This document shows, one piece after another, positions 1 through 8,716 of a stretch of DNA of 64,000 bases; the first letter of the stretch is position 1, and each line of letters opens with the position of its first letter. The translations under genes were made by a program, and so were the position numbers. Source of the DNA: Pirellulales bacterium (GTDB taxonomy: Bacteria; Planctomycetota; Planctomycetia; Pirellulales; JALHPA01). The stretch is taken from NCBI GenBank assembly GCA_033762255.1, contig JANRLT010000007.1, positions 124,001 to 188,000 of the forward strand, given 5' to 3'. The notes beneath the pieces are model-generated. The model was not told the DNA's origin and did no database searches. It worked only from the letters and a program-made list of their open reading frames with translations.

Positions 1-717
1 GGCCTGAACTTCGGCGGAGGAAGTGTTGTCGCCGACAAAAATAAAATTACTTAGCCCATACGGATCAGAGGGAAAACCATTGCTGGGATATTGCCGCAAG
101 GGCCCCACCATGGGGTTGGCCATGCCCGGGGCAAAAAACGCATAGCTGTCGCCAAACACCGATAACGTATAATTTGTGATCGCCGCCGTGGTGTCGTAGA
201 GTGCTTCCTCGGCATGGGTAAAGGTCGTGCTTTGGGCAAAGACGCGATCCTCCCAAAAACCAATTTCGATCCCGCGATTGTCGTGGCCCAGCACGATCAA
301 GCTCCAACCGGCGCGGTCATTGGTGTTGTGATTTTCGTTGGTGATTTGCACGTTGATGCTTAGCGAATAACCCAGCGTGCGGTCCAGCACCACACCCGGA
401 GGGACCGGCGTGACGCCGGGAATGCGGCTATATCCGGCGCGATCGGTTATGGGATCGGCCGTGTCAAACAGCATGGTGTTCCCCAGGTTGTTTTCGATCA
501 CGGACTGCGGCGGATCAAAAGTCGTCGCCCCCGTGGCCAAATAAAACCAACCCTGGTCTTGCGGCTTTTGGCCAGTCGTGGAATTGTACAAAATTATGGG
601 CATGGCCTGGGCCACGCTACCGCCACCCGCCAGCAGCAGCAACCCGATCAGTAACAATCGCCGCCAGCCAATTTGCCGCCGCCCCGTTCCGCTGAACTGA
701 CCAAAGAATGCCGACAT
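1..717 (-). CDS. secreted protein, 3' end beyond the window (choice-of-anchor-type domain)
   Basis: The reverse strand is open from an ATG at 717 to the window edge, 239 codons without a stop, so the C-terminus is missing. The N-terminus reads MSAFFGQFSGTGRRQIGWRR, then a hydrophobic stretch (LLLIGLLLLAGGG) ending at an Ala-x-Ala-like site, which is a signal peptide. The mature part contains GWSLIVLGHDNRGIEIGFWE followed by FAQSTTFTHAE, a beta-rich segment I associate with secreted planctomycete and cyanobacterial proteins with a C-terminal sorting tail (choice-of-anchor type Y, from memory). A PEP-CTERM tail may lie to the left of the window. Function unknown; probably exported and surface-linked. 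Confidence 0.7.
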   Translation of the reverse strand, partial: MSAFFGQFSGTGRRQIGWRRLLLIGLLLLAGGGSVAQAMPIILYNSTTGQKPQDQGWFYLATGATTFDPPQSVIENNLGNTMLFDTADPITDRAGYSRIPGVTPVPPGVVLDRTLGYSLSINVQITNENHNTNDRAGWSLIVLGHDNRGIEIGFWEDRVFAQSTTFTHAEEALYDTTAAITNYTLSVFGDSYAFFAPGMANPMVGPLRQYPSNGFPSDPYGLSNFIFVGDNTSSAEVQA

Positions 718-1147
718 GCTTGACCCTTTTACAAAGTTGAATCGTCAGTTGATCTGTTAGCCCAAAAGTGATATCGCCTTCGATACCGGTAACACGCAGA
801 GATCGTCTTCATGTATGGTAATTACCTGTCCCCTCGGATAGGCGCGATTTGCCATCAAAACGTCTAAAAAAGCCAGGGCAATCGTGACTGCAGGGGTATC
901 GTGGCAACGCCGGTTCGTAACTTAACCAGCAATTACCCGACTAAAACACCGAAACACCCCAAAAAGATGCGGCAAAAGAGCCGCGCAAAGGGGGGATAGA
1001 ATGTATGCGGTAGCGGACTCCCACACAAAAAACGGGGAATAGCAAAACGTGCTGACACCGCCATAAAATTCCCATGACGGCAGGTCAGGCTCCCTTATAG
1101 CATGCACCCGTGCCAAAAATCAAGCGAATTTGAGGGGTAACACGGCA
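718..1147. other. intergenic region without recognisable gene
   Basis: About 430 bases between two reverse-strand genes. A reverse-strand ORF of 64 codons (922-1116) is present but has no ribosome-binding site, no family resemblance and overlaps nothing conserved, so I do not call it. The promoter and leader of the partial secreted-protein gene should lie just to the right of 717. Confidence 0.5.
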
Positions 1148-1180
1148 GAAAAACCCCGGCGGGGAAAGCCCGCGGGGTTT
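1148..1180 (-). terminator. intrinsic terminator of the low-complexity lipoprotein gene
   Basis: Read on the reverse strand, the arms AAACCCCGCGGGC and CCGCCGGGGTTT form a GC-rich stem followed by a run of five T. It lies about 90 bases beyond the stop codon of the gene ending at 1271. Confidence 0.75.
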
Positions 1181-1270
1181 ATTGACTTGGCGTTTGCCGA
1201 TTTTTGGCCATGTGGGGAAAAGCGCGTTGGTAATTGGCTCTCTTCCCATGCCCAGCCGACGGAGGCGGGA

Positions 1271-2650
1271 TTAGCGATACAGACTGCCCGAGGCGCCTGT
1301 TCCGCCATTGGCGGTGCCACTGCCAACGGTGCCGCCGCTGGCGGGCAGGTAACTGTGTGAATAACCTTGCGTGGCGGTTGTTGCCGGGCTGGCCCCCGTG
1401 GGGGAGCTGCCGGCACCGGCAGTTAAGGAATTTGCCGGCAGACAAACGCCGTTTTCACAAACCACGCCACTCGGCAGGCTGCCACTGGCGGCGGCGGGCA
1501 AATTGGGACTGCCGCTGGCCTGCAGGGCATTCATGTTGTATTGGCCGCTCGCCGTCGTGGGCGTGGCCAAACTGCCGTTTTGTGTGGCTGTGCCAGGGGT
1601 TGCTTCATAGTTCGCCGGTTGTACGGTATTTCCCTGCTGCCCATTGTTCAGAGCGGTGGTAGATCCCGCCGTCCCTAAATAGTTGTAATTACTGGTCCCG
1701 CCGGGGCGATAAGAACTGGCGGCGGCGGCAGTCGTTACCCCGCGGTTGCCGTACTGATAGTTAGGGACTTGATAGCCATTGTTTCCCGGCTGGTAATTTG
1801 GCTTGTCAGCCATACTGGCCGAGGCGATCGATTGGTTGTTTTGCGCCGCGTCCAAACCCGCTTGGCTGTTAAAGGGGGTGCCGCCAGCCGGTGTTGTTGA
1901 CAAAGGATAACCGGTGGAAGATACCGTGCCTGTCGCGGAGGTCGTGGCGGCGTTGTTGTTCCAACCACTACCGGTCGCCGCTCCTTGATAGCCGGTGCCA
2001 CCACTGGTATTCGGGGCAAATCCCGGATTGCTGGGGGGCGTGTAAGGATATAAGCCACCGGCGGGCGCGCTCCCCGCAGCGGGGTTACTCGCGGGATAAC
2101 TGGCCGGGGCCACCCCACTGCCGGGGGCCATGGTCGCCGTGGGATTGACGGCACCGGTTTGATTCATAGCGCCGGGTTGATTATACGACCCAAAACCGCT
2201 GGCCATGTAATTTGCCTGCGCGGGATAAGCGGGCGTAGAGGGGGTACTCATCGCGGTGTAGGCCGCGGCGCTGGTTGGTCCTCCGGGCGTCGTCGTGGCA
2301 TTTCCCATGACCACCTGTGCCGGACCATAAGGCGTGTTGGGGGCTTGCGTGTAATTTGCCACCGGCGTGGAGGTTTGCGGGTAATTGGCGTTGCCGGCGG
2401 CCAGGGTGGAGGTAGAGGGCGTGCCACCTGGCGTGGACGCGCCTGTCGAGGTTCCCTTGGTGGTGTTGGTTGTGGTGTTATCCGCCAGGGCTTCCCGCGA
2501 AGGAAGATTGGGCTTGCCGGTGCCGGCCAGGGCGGTATCTTTTTTGGCCCAGGGATTCCAACTCCAACTGCCGCCGCCGCCGGACTGGCAACCGCTGACA
2601 CCCAAACTAACGGCGATCAAGGCGGCCAACTGAACTTTGCTGCAACGCAT
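1271..2650 (-). CDS. low-complexity lipoprotein, function unknown
   Basis: 459 residues. The N-terminus has a lipoprotein signal peptide with lipobox VSGC, so Cys21 would be the lipidated residue. Gly- and Trp-containing sequence follows (GGGGSWSWNPWAKK). The remainder is very rich in Ala, Thr, Ser, Gly, Asn, Pro and Tyr with many QNY, ANY and SxG motifs and no predicted globular domain. Such chains are expected to be disordered and envelope-tethered. It is a single-gene unit with its own terminator. The biased composition creates long false ORFs on the other strand. No enzymatic function is suggested. Confidence 0.75.
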   Translation of the reverse strand: MRCSKVQLAALIAVSLGVSGCQSGGGGSWSWNPWAKKDTALAGTGKPNLPSREALADNTTTNTTKGTSTGASTPGGTPSTSTLAAGNANYPQTSTPVANYTQAPNTPYGPAQVVMGNATTTPGGPTSAAAYTAMSTPSTPAYPAQANYMASGFGSYNQPGAMNQTGAVNPTATMAPGSGVAPASYPASNPAAGSAPAGGLYPYTPPSNPGFAPNTSGGTGYQGAATGSGWNNNAATTSATGTVSSTGYPLSTTPAGGTPFNSQAGLDAAQNNQSIASASMADKPNYQPGNNGYQVPNYQYGNRGVTTAAAASSYRPGGTSNYNYLGTAGSTTALNNGQQGNTVQPANYEATPGTATQNGSLATPTTASGQYNMNALQASGSPNLPAAASGSLPSGVVCENGVCLPANSLTAGAGSSPTGASPATTATQGYSHSYLPASGGTVGSGTANGGTGASGSLYR

Positions 2651-3333
2651 ACACGCACTTCCTTGTGTGTGATTCGGGAAACATCCGCTAGCACCGGATT
2701 TGCCATTCTCCCGCGTCTATCCGGGCAACTTGATGAGTTTTTTGATAGCCGAGCGGGTATCTATTTTCACTATCGGGCGGGCAACCCGCGAAATCCATAT
2801 ATTCCGCAAAGTTTTGGCAATCCCGCTCCTCAAGACCCCGCCCCCGGTCCACCCCCGCCTGCTAGCAGGGGGCCTGTGGCTGCCCGCGGCGGATGATGGC
2901 AAACTACCGCGATTGACGATTACGGCGCGGCTTCCCGGCGGGGGGGGATCATAGGGAGAGCATTAAAAGTCGTCAATGCCGATTACAATGTGTCAAAATT
3001 GTCAGTATTTTATGAAAGCCGGATTTAGATTTGCCCCATCGACATGGCGGAAAACCCGCGGCTGATTGGTCCGCCAGACGGCAATTATGCGGTATCTGCG
3101 GACTATAACGGGCACCCTGGCTCCCCCAGCATGTCTCATTCATAAAATTATGTCAGCGAATTTGCCAGCCGTTGGCCTAGGGTTTAAGATAATATCTGTT
3201 AAATTTTTGGTGTGGGATCGGACCGGATCGTTACCAAGCACGGATGGCGGGATGTAGCGTTGGGCTGTTATTCCGGGCCTGTTGATATTCCACGTGTTTT
3301 GGTTTTTCATTTCCTTGTCTGTCTGGTAATTCC
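2651..3333. other. intergenic region between divergent genes
   Basis: About 680 bases between the lipoprotein gene (leftward) and the SseB-like gene (rightward). No coding frame is convincing. It includes a C-rich stretch around 2830-2870, and it must hold the promoters of both genes, but I could not place a clear -35/-10 pair. Confidence 0.45.
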
Positions 3334-3891
3334 ATGTCCAACGAACAATTTAATCCGACTGGTTCGATGTCTTCCAATCAAGCGGGTGGCCTGACCCCCG
3401 CCAACCCCGCGTTTGTTGCCACTTCGCCCCTCGAACAATTACTCGAAGCCGCCTGCACCAACAAAATGCAGATGGAAGTTTTTCTCAATCAATTCATCAA
3501 CAACCATGTGCTGGTTCTGCTGAATGAAGACCCCGGCAATCCGCCCCAAATGAATAAAATCTCCCCGGTTACCTTTAATCGAGGGGACGGCCAGCAATAT
3601 GTGGTCACCTTTACCTCCGCCGAACGGGTCAAGCCGTTTGTCGAACAATTTCCGCAGTTTAAACATGCCCTGGGCATGCACGCCGGTTTTATTGTGCAAT
3701 CCCTCAATAACAATATCGGCATTGCGGTGAATCCTGGCTGCCCCATCGGCTTTGAATGGCATGCTCCGGGCGTGCAACAAGCCAAATCCAACATTGACTG
3801 GTCCAAGGCCCCCTGGAATCAACAACAAGCCGCGGCCGCGCAATCAATGAATCCCGCGGGCGGCATGGCTCCGCCGCCGTCCAACGCCTAA
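3334..3891 (+). CDS. SseB N-terminal-domain-like protein
   Basis: 185 residues, cytosolic, no signal peptide. Residues about 30-145 resemble the SseB N-terminal domain: a leading helix (LEQLLEAACTNKMQMEVFLNQF), a strand (NHVLVLLNED), then VVTFTSAERVKPF, the hallmark of the family, and a late NNIGIAVNPGCPIGFEW strand with the usual NPG turn. The first 30 and last 30 residues are Ser/Asn/Gln/Pro-rich and probably flexible. SseB proteins are small proteins of unclear role, linked to sulfur metabolism or secretion in other bacteria; I do not assign a role here. It is followed by a strong terminator, so it is probably monocistronic. Confidence 0.7.
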   Translation: MSNEQFNPTGSMSSNQAGGLTPANPAFVATSPLEQLLEAACTNKMQMEVFLNQFINNHVLVLLNEDPGNPPQMNKISPVTFNRGDGQQYVVTFTSAERVKPFVEQFPQFKHALGMHAGFIVQSLNNNIGIAVNPGCPIGFEWHAPGVQQAKSNIDWSKAPWNQQQAAAAQSMNPAGGMAPPPSNA

Positions 3892-4002
3892 GCGTGGCGC
3901 GGAGAGCGCGGACTTTTGTTGCGAGTGCCCGTTTGACCCGGCCGTAGGCGATAAGACCGCCACGGTAATTTCATCTGCCGCGCTCTTTGGACCATTTATT
4001 AT

Positions 4003-4033
4003 CAACCCAGGGTTGCAGCGCAACCCTGGGTTG
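4003..4033 (+). terminator. intrinsic terminator after the SseB-like gene
   Basis: A perfect 13-base inverted repeat (arms CAACCCAGGGTTG and CAACCCTGGGTTG) with loop CAGCG, followed by TTTGTTG. It lies 110 bases past the stop codon. Confidence 0.8.
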
Positions 4034-4579
4034 TTTGTTGAGGTAGTGGTGTGTTCAGGTAAAGCAGGTTTAGACGCCTTGTAAAAATAACACCTAAACT
4101 TTTAGTGCTGTCCAAAAATTTGCATTGGCAGGACTCCCTTTGGTTCAAGGGCATTTAATCCCTTTGCGGGCCAAAAGTCCGATTCATTCTACTGGGAGAC
4201 TCTCAATTTGGCTCTTAAGCTATAAGTCTCGTGCCAAAGCCCCAAACACGAAAATCGTGATAAACACAGTGAGGTAAATTTGCTCCCAGGCTGGCGTTGC
4301 GGGGTGAAATGCTGTTTGCCCCTTGCTCACGCTGCGGGCTGATTGCTTATCCAAATTTCTCAAAATTTTCCATCCTTTGTGTTTGATTTTGTGCCAAAGG
4401 TTGTGCTACAGTCACGCGTATTGCAAATGTACTTATGTACATTTATTGATGGTGGCCGACCTGCGGCCTATGCCGCAAACCGCTGTCGCCCGCACTATTT
4501 CTGAATTTCGGTTTGGGCAAACACACGCGCCATTGACCGGAATCTAGCTCCCGCACCAACCACATAAAAAGGGGACGCC
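4034..4579. other. intergenic region with one REP-like copy
   Basis: About 550 bases without a credible gene. It holds a copy of the CCCTTGCTNACGCTGCGGGCT repeat at 4319-4342, which recurs in the phage-like block, and the palindrome at 4425-4444. Confidence 0.55.
4425..4444. promoter_or_regulatory. perfect palindrome, possible operator
   Basis: Arms AAATGTAC and GTACATTT with spacer TTAT, about 135 bases upstream of the next start codon. It is AT-rich in GC-richer surroundings. It could be a regulator site controlling the C39-like gene; there is no cognate regulator next to it. Confidence 0.35.
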
Positions 4580-5209
4580 ATGCGCGCACAGCTTTGTTGG
4601 CCGCTTATCTGTATCAAAGTCATCTTTGCCGGCGCGGCGGTGCTTGCGGGGAGTTGTCGTGTTGGCATCGCGGCCGAAATACGCGCCGGATCCCCCGCTT
4701 CCCTGGCTCCGCCCGCCGCGCAAATGATGCAGCTTCCCCCCGCTGTCCGCCAATGGTACCGCAATCCCGATGGCTCTTGCGTGCAATGCAGTATCGGCAT
4801 GTGCGGTGTCTGGTCCAACATTCCCGCCGCCAGCACCCTACTCTGGAACACCCCCTACGGCCCCGCGATCCGCGGCGGCTCTTGGCCCAGCCGTGTTAGC
4901 GACTACGCCCGTCGTCGCGGCATTCCCCTGTACAACATCACCGGCGCCACCACGCTGGATTGGCTGCGTTGGGCGGGACGGACGGGCCGATTTGCGGCCA
5001 TGGCCGCGGGGCCAGCGCACTTTCAAACGCTGTACGGCTATGACCCCGCGACCAACAGTTGGCAGGTCTGCAATAACAACTCCCCCCAACGGATCGATCA
5101 TTACTCCGACGCGCAATTTCGCCGCCTGCATGCCAGTGGCGGTCCCTGGGTGGTGATCCTAGATGCTCCGGCCAGTCCAGCCGTGCCGCAGTATCGCCGC
5201 TGGTGGTAG
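4580..5209 (+). CDS. secreted C39-like cysteine-peptidase-fold protein
   Basis: 209 residues. A Shine-Dalgarno AAGGGG lies just before the ATG. Residues 1-32 are a signal peptide. The mature part has Cys67 and Cys70 in GSCVQCSIGMCG, His147 in GPAHFQTLYGYDP, and Asn165-167 in CNNNSPQRIDHYSD. A Cys, a late His before a strand, and an Asn/Asp before a loop is the order of the papain-like C39_2 fold. The match is by eye only: the usual Gln before the Cys is unclear, so it may be a non-peptidase relative. It opens the co-oriented block that leads to the phage-head genes and may act on the cell wall or on exported peptides. Confidence 0.5.
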   Translation: MRAQLCWPLICIKVIFAGAAVLAGSCRVGIAAEIRAGSPASLAPPAAQMMQLPPAVRQWYRNPDGSCVQCSIGMCGVWSNIPAASTLLWNTPYGPAIRGGSWPSRVSDYARRRGIPLYNITGATTLDWLRWAGRTGRFAAMAAGPAHFQTLYGYDPATNSWQVCNNNSPQRIDHYSDAQFRRLHASGGPWVVILDAPASPAVPQYRRWW

Positions 5210-5230
5210 GTTTGCGCTAACCAGCGGCGA

Positions 5231-5299
5231 TCTACTACTCCACATCTCCTCTACTCCATTTCTAACCACTACCCACTAACCACCATCCACTTTCTTCCC
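5231..5299 (+). promoter_or_regulatory. 69-base G-free leader directly before the start codon
   Basis: From 5231 to 5299 there is not a single G; the sequence is made of C, T and A, ending TTTCTTCCC next to the ATG. No Shine-Dalgarno is possible in it. Related CU-rich leaders precede the terminase, portal, protease, capsid and LamG genes. Confidence 0.7.
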
Positions 5300-6622
5300 A
5301 TGCGACTCACATTCTGCTGCTTATTGTTTGTTCCCCTGTTGCAACTTGCGGCCCAAGTCACCACGGGGCCGGAAATTGACGTTCAAGAAATTCACCGTCG
5401 GGGTGATACCGTCGAGTATGTAACAGGGGACGCACAATCCACCGAAAGCGCCGCTTCCGAAACCGCGCTTGCGGCGCTGGCACCCCCCGCGGATGACGAC
5501 CACAAATGGTTTATCACCGTCATTAAGCAGGATAATTGTCCGCCGTGTCAGCAATTATTGACCGATCTGAGCCAGGATCCCCGGCTGTTGGCGTTTGTCC
5601 AGCCCGCCAAACCCCCAGAGTCCTGGGCTCACTTTAATGTGTATGCCCGCGAGGATGAAACGCAGGCCTGGCGATGGGAAAAAATTCGGTTGCGGGGTTA
5701 TCCCACGCTCTTGGTGCAACCCCCCCGCAACGGCCGCTATGGCCCAGCGGCTACGGTCGTCCTGCAAAAGACCGGTTATGGCGGTGATGCCGCCGCCTTG
5801 GCACGGCAACTCCGCACGGCGATCACCGACTATGCCACCAAACACCAGGCAACCCCGGCTGACGCGGCGCTGATAACCGGCGTATCGGCAAATACGCGGT
5901 CCAGCAATCACCTCCCCTTAATCACTGCCAACACGTTGATTCCCGATGAGCCGAGCGACCTCGGCAACGCAGCGCCTGCTCCATTTGCGCCTCCCGCGAT
6001 TCCCGAACCGCTACCTCATGATCCGGCGCCAGGGCCATTGGTCGTTCCTCCGCAGGTGGATCCGGACGCGCGTCCCGCGCCGCAACCTGATCCCGCTCCC
6101 ACACCATCCCCCGCGCCGCGAATCGCTCCCGCTGTCCCCGGTCCGTTCCCCCAACACCCCGAAGCGGTCGTCATTGTCGACAAATTCGCCGACAGTATGA
6201 CCGATGAGCGGACCTGGGCGCGCGTCCGCGCGGTATTGCAGCGGCTGCAAAAAGAACGCCCCGGCCTGATCGTGCGGCTGCTGGATATTCGCGACGCCGC
6301 GCAATATCCCATTTCCCCCGGCGAATTGCCGGCGGTCATCACCACCAGCGAAGGACGCATCGAAACCAAGCTCGACCGCCGCTTGCTGCCGCTCTTGCAG
6401 GCTGACCTGCAAACCTTTCCCTGGGAAGCATTACTCTCGTTTTTTACGCTCGGCTTTAACTGGGCCGGACTGGCGGCGATCGGCATTTGGCTGGCGGCGC
6501 TTGTTCGTCAATGGCGCAAGGCCCGCGGCCAGCGGTTATTACTCGATGAACAGTCGCTGTCGCAATTGCGCGAATTGCTGGCCAAACTGCTGAAAAGCGA
6601 TACGCCTCCCACAAATACATAA
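5300..6622 (+). CDS. secreted thioredoxin-fold protein with C-terminal membrane anchor
   Basis: 440 residues. Signal peptide (residues 1-18). Residues about 66-175 form a thioredoxin-like domain with the active-site-type motif NCPPC (Cys80, Cys83) and a later cis-Pro-like GYPTLLVQP. A long Pro/Ala-rich linker (about 215-290) follows, then a second alpha/beta segment that could be a degenerate thioredoxin fold (VVIVDKFADS ... LPAVITTS), then one membrane segment (about 380-401) and a basic tail. Predicted role: thiol-disulfide chemistry outside the cytoplasmic membrane. It begins 90 bases after the C39-like gene and may be co-transcribed. The CPPC dipeptide is unlike CGPC or CPHC, so the redox direction cannot be guessed. 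Confidence 0.6.
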   Translation: MRLTFCCLLFVPLLQLAAQVTTGPEIDVQEIHRRGDTVEYVTGDAQSTESAASETALAALAPPADDDHKWFITVIKQDNCPPCQQLLTDLSQDPRLLAFVQPAKPPESWAHFNVYAREDETQAWRWEKIRLRGYPTLLVQPPRNGRYGPAATVVLQKTGYGGDAAALARQLRTAITDYATKHQATPADAALITGVSANTRSSNHLPLITANTLIPDEPSDLGNAAPAPFAPPAIPEPLPHDPAPGPLVVPPQVDPDARPAPQPDPAPTPSPAPRIAPAVPGPFPQHPEAVVIVDKFADSMTDERTWARVRAVLQRLQKERPGLIVRLLDIRDAAQYPISPGELPAVITTSEGRIETKLDRRLLPLLQADLQTFPWEALLSFFTLGFNWAGLAAIGIWLAALVRQWRKARGQRLLLDEQSLSQLRELLAKLLKSDTPPTNT

Positions 6623-6680
6623 ATGCTGGCGTGGTCGAGGAATCGCAAGCAATATACCTCATAGAAAGAGAATCATCGCG

Positions 6681-6878
6681 ATGACATGCGTGAATCATGC
6701 CGGTACAAGGTCCAATAAAAAGCCTTTACCCAAATCTCATCAGCGTATCCAGTCTGAGAAAACCATACCGCAATTGTTTCAGATTGTGATTGAATGTCCC
6801 GACGAACCCACACAAGCCGCGCTCTATGCGCAATTAAAAGCGCAAGGGCACCGCTTGCGGTTGATCGCATTCACTTAG
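6681..6878 (+). CDS. small conserved-type protein upstream of the ATPase-GNAT gene
   Basis: 65 residues. After a basic, Ser/Lys-rich N-terminus the C-terminal half (FQIVIECPDEPTQAALYAQL then GHRLRLIAF) has the strand-helix-strand pattern of a small domain I recall next to phage-type ATPase/ParB genes, where an ECxDExxQ motif is followed by a helix. A purine-rich sequence (AGAAAGAGA) lies before the ATG. It ends 41 bases before the next start, consistent with an operon. Function unknown. Confidence 0.55.
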   Translation: MTCVNHAGTRSNKKPLPKSHQRIQSEKTIPQLFQIVIECPDEPTQAALYAQLKAQGHRLRLIAFT

Positions 6879-6919
6879 CCCGCCACATTTCAGCCCGCAG
6901 CGTTAGCCAGGGACCATTA

Positions 6920-8083
6920 ATGATGCCTATTGAACCTCTATTGCCTTCCCTGCAATTGCACCTGCATCGGCAGACGCCACTGGCCGATTCCTTTCGCACG
7001 CGACAAATCGCCGGCCAGTATGGTCTGACATTGGCGGAGACTTTAACTGAATGCATCGTGTGTGATTTACCCGACCTCCGGCGGCCCTGGCGAATCGGGC
7101 TAATCACGGGTCCCTCGGGCAGTGGCAAATCTAGCGTCGCTCGGCAGTTATTTGGTGAAAGTGTTGCCACCCCGGCTGATTGGCCGCGCGACAGGGCCAT
7201 CATCGATAGCCTGGGCGAGTTAACCACCCGTCAGCTCGCGCGGTTGCTAACCGCCGTGGGGCTAGGGAGCATTCCGGCGTGGCTCAAGCCGTATCATGTG
7301 CTAAGCACCGGGCAGCGCTTTCGGTGTGATTTGGCGCATGCTTTTGCCAAGTCGGTCGCCGAACCCGGCAAAATGACATCCGTGGCAAAAGACCCACCGC
7401 CGATACCGACGGTGGTTTACGACGAGTTCTCTAGCACGATTGATCGGACCGCGGCGCGGATGGTGGCGGCGACAGTGGCAAAAGCGATACGCCGGGAGCA
7501 TCTTTGCTGTCGATTTGTCGCGGTCACCTGCCATGACGACGTGGCCGTGTGGCTTGCGCCGGATTGGACGTTGGATATGGGGACGGGACAATTCGCACGG
7601 AGGTCGCTTCGGCGGCCCCCCATCAGTTGCGAGATCTATCGTTATGACAACGGAGCCTGGCGGTTATTTCGCCACCATCACTATCTAAGCGGCAAGTTAT
7701 CGCCACAAGCGCGATGTTATGTCGCCCTGTGGAATAAGCGGCCCGTTGGATTTTGCGCGGTGTTACCGGCGCTTGGCCACCGCGGGCTATGGCGGATCAC
7801 GCGATTGGTGGTCTTGCCGGACTTCCAGGGCCTGGGGCTGGGGATGCGACTGGCGGAGGCGATAGCCGCGGGCTACCAGCGGCAGGGGCTGCGGATGAAC
7901 ATCTCCGGCGCGCATCCGGCGCTGATCGCGCATTGCCGCCGCTCGCCCTGCTGGCGTTGCACGGCGGTTTACAAGTATGGCCAACGCGGGTCGCCCGCAT
8001 TTGAAGGAACGTTTCGCGGTTCATACGGACGACCCACGGTAACATTTAGCTATGTGGGCGAGTGTAATCCTCTCACTCCGTGA
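6920..8083 (+). CDS. ABC-type ATPase fused to a GNAT acetyltransferase
   Basis: 387 residues from the ATG at 6920, which follows AGGGA; the frame is open further upstream but overlaps the preceding gene. N-terminal ABC ATPase: Walker A GPSGSGKSS (64-72), signature LSTGQ (128-132), Walker B VVYDEF (165-170) followed by the D-loop-like SSTIDR, and switch His in VTCHDD. The C-terminal third is a GNAT fold with the acetyl-CoA loop LPDFQGLGLGMRL near residue 300. There is no membrane segment, so it is a soluble ABC enzyme and not a transporter. Placed directly before the terminase genes it may modify or remodel a DNA-packaging or capsid component. Similar fusions occur in phages as far as I recall. 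Confidence 0.7.
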   Translation: MMPIEPLLPSLQLHLHRQTPLADSFRTRQIAGQYGLTLAETLTECIVCDLPDLRRPWRIGLITGPSGSGKSSVARQLFGESVATPADWPRDRAIIDSLGELTTRQLARLLTAVGLGSIPAWLKPYHVLSTGQRFRCDLAHAFAKSVAEPGKMTSVAKDPPPIPTVVYDEFSSTIDRTAARMVAATVAKAIRREHLCCRFVAVTCHDDVAVWLAPDWTLDMGTGQFARRSLRRPPISCEIYRYDNGAWRLFRHHHYLSGKLSPQARCYVALWNKRPVGFCAVLPALGHRGLWRITRLVVLPDFQGLGLGMRLAEAIAAGYQRQGLRMNISGAHPALIAHCRRSPCWRCTAVYKYGQRGSPAFEGTFRGSYGRPTVTFSYVGECNPLTP

Positions 8084-8087
8084 GAGG
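8069..8087. repeat. covarying palindrome, copy 1 (reverse orientation)
   Basis: CCTCTCAC-TCC-GTGAGAGG: 8-base stem, 3-base loop. The stop codon of the ATPase-GNAT gene lies inside its right arm, so the palindrome encodes the last residues of that protein. Confidence 0.8.
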
Positions 8088-8088
8088 A

Positions 8089-8145
8089 ACAGCGGGAATT
8101 TACTATAAAACAAGCATGATTTCCCGTAATGACCGCTGTTTTTTT
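8089..8145 (+). terminator. probable intrinsic terminator between the ATPase-GNAT and terminase genes
   Basis: Outer arms ACAGCGG (8089-8095) and CCGCTGT (8133-8139) enclose an inner pairing CGGGAA / TTCCCG and are followed by seven T (8139-8145). Inner and outer pairing share three bases, so two forms compete. It would make the head genes a separate transcription unit or give partial read-through. Confidence 0.55.
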
Positions 8146-8155
8146 AGACACCTGA

Positions 8156-8172
8156 ATCACACGGAGTGTGAT
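8156..8172. repeat. covarying palindrome, copy 2
   Basis: ATCACAC-GGA-GTGTGAT, 30 bases upstream of the small-terminase start codon. Confidence 0.8.
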
Positions 8173-8201
8173 GAGTACAACGCACCAGCGGGAGAATACG
8201 C

Positions 8202-8645
8202 ATGCCAGAATCCGCCGGGGCGGGCAAATTGACCAAGGCCAAACAGCAAGCGATCGGCACCATCTTGGCCGTGGGGGGAACGCTTAAAATGGCCGCCGAC
8301 CATTGTGGTTGCCTGGTCAAGGATATTAAAGCCGCTGCAAAAGCCGATCCCCGGTTTGCCACGCAACTGCGGCAATACCAGTTGCGGCCGCAGTTGGACA
8401 CGCTGACTTGCTTATTCACCGCCGCCCGCGATCCCAAACAGTGGCGCGCCGCGGCCTGGGCGCTCGAACGAATGTATCCGGCGCGCTACGGTCCCCGCAA
8501 GGCTGACACACTCACCCGCGTGGAACTTGCTCGATTTGTCAAGCACCTGGTCAAAATCCTGGCCGCCGAAATACCCCAGGCACGCACGCGGCAGCGTATT
8601 GAACGTCAATTAGCTGAATTGATGACCGCGCATGGACCGCATTAA
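8202..8645 (+). CDS. terminase small subunit-like DNA-binding protein
   Basis: 147 residues, Shine-Dalgarno GGGAGAA 6 bases before the ATG. The N-terminal third reads as a helix-turn-helix (KQQAIGTILAVGGTLKMAAD ... VKDIKAAAKADPRF), in which a disappearing-phase gap and the xIxxAAxxDPxF ending are typical of homeodomain-like small terminases. The middle part has AAAWALERMYPARYGP, the W-x-L-(E/K)-R-x-x-P-x-x(W/Y)G motif common after the HTH in that family. Position directly upstream of the large subunit supports the call. It should recognise the packaging start on DNA. Confidence 0.7.
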   Translation: MPESAGAGKLTKAKQQAIGTILAVGGTLKMAADHCGCLVKDIKAAAKADPRFATQLRQYQLRPQLDTLTCLFTAARDPKQWRAAAWALERMYPARYGPRKADTLTRVELARFVKHLVKILAAEIPQARTRQRIERQLAELMTAHGPH

Positions 8646-8716
8646 GAATAACCCCTTTACATTTTCAGTGCGGACGGCACTTATTCTGGCTCGCAACTTT
8701 TTCTCCGCGTTTCCCT

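Noticed and set aside
922-1116. Reverse ORF of 64 codons in the first intergenic region
   Set aside because: No ribosome-binding site, no family resemblance.
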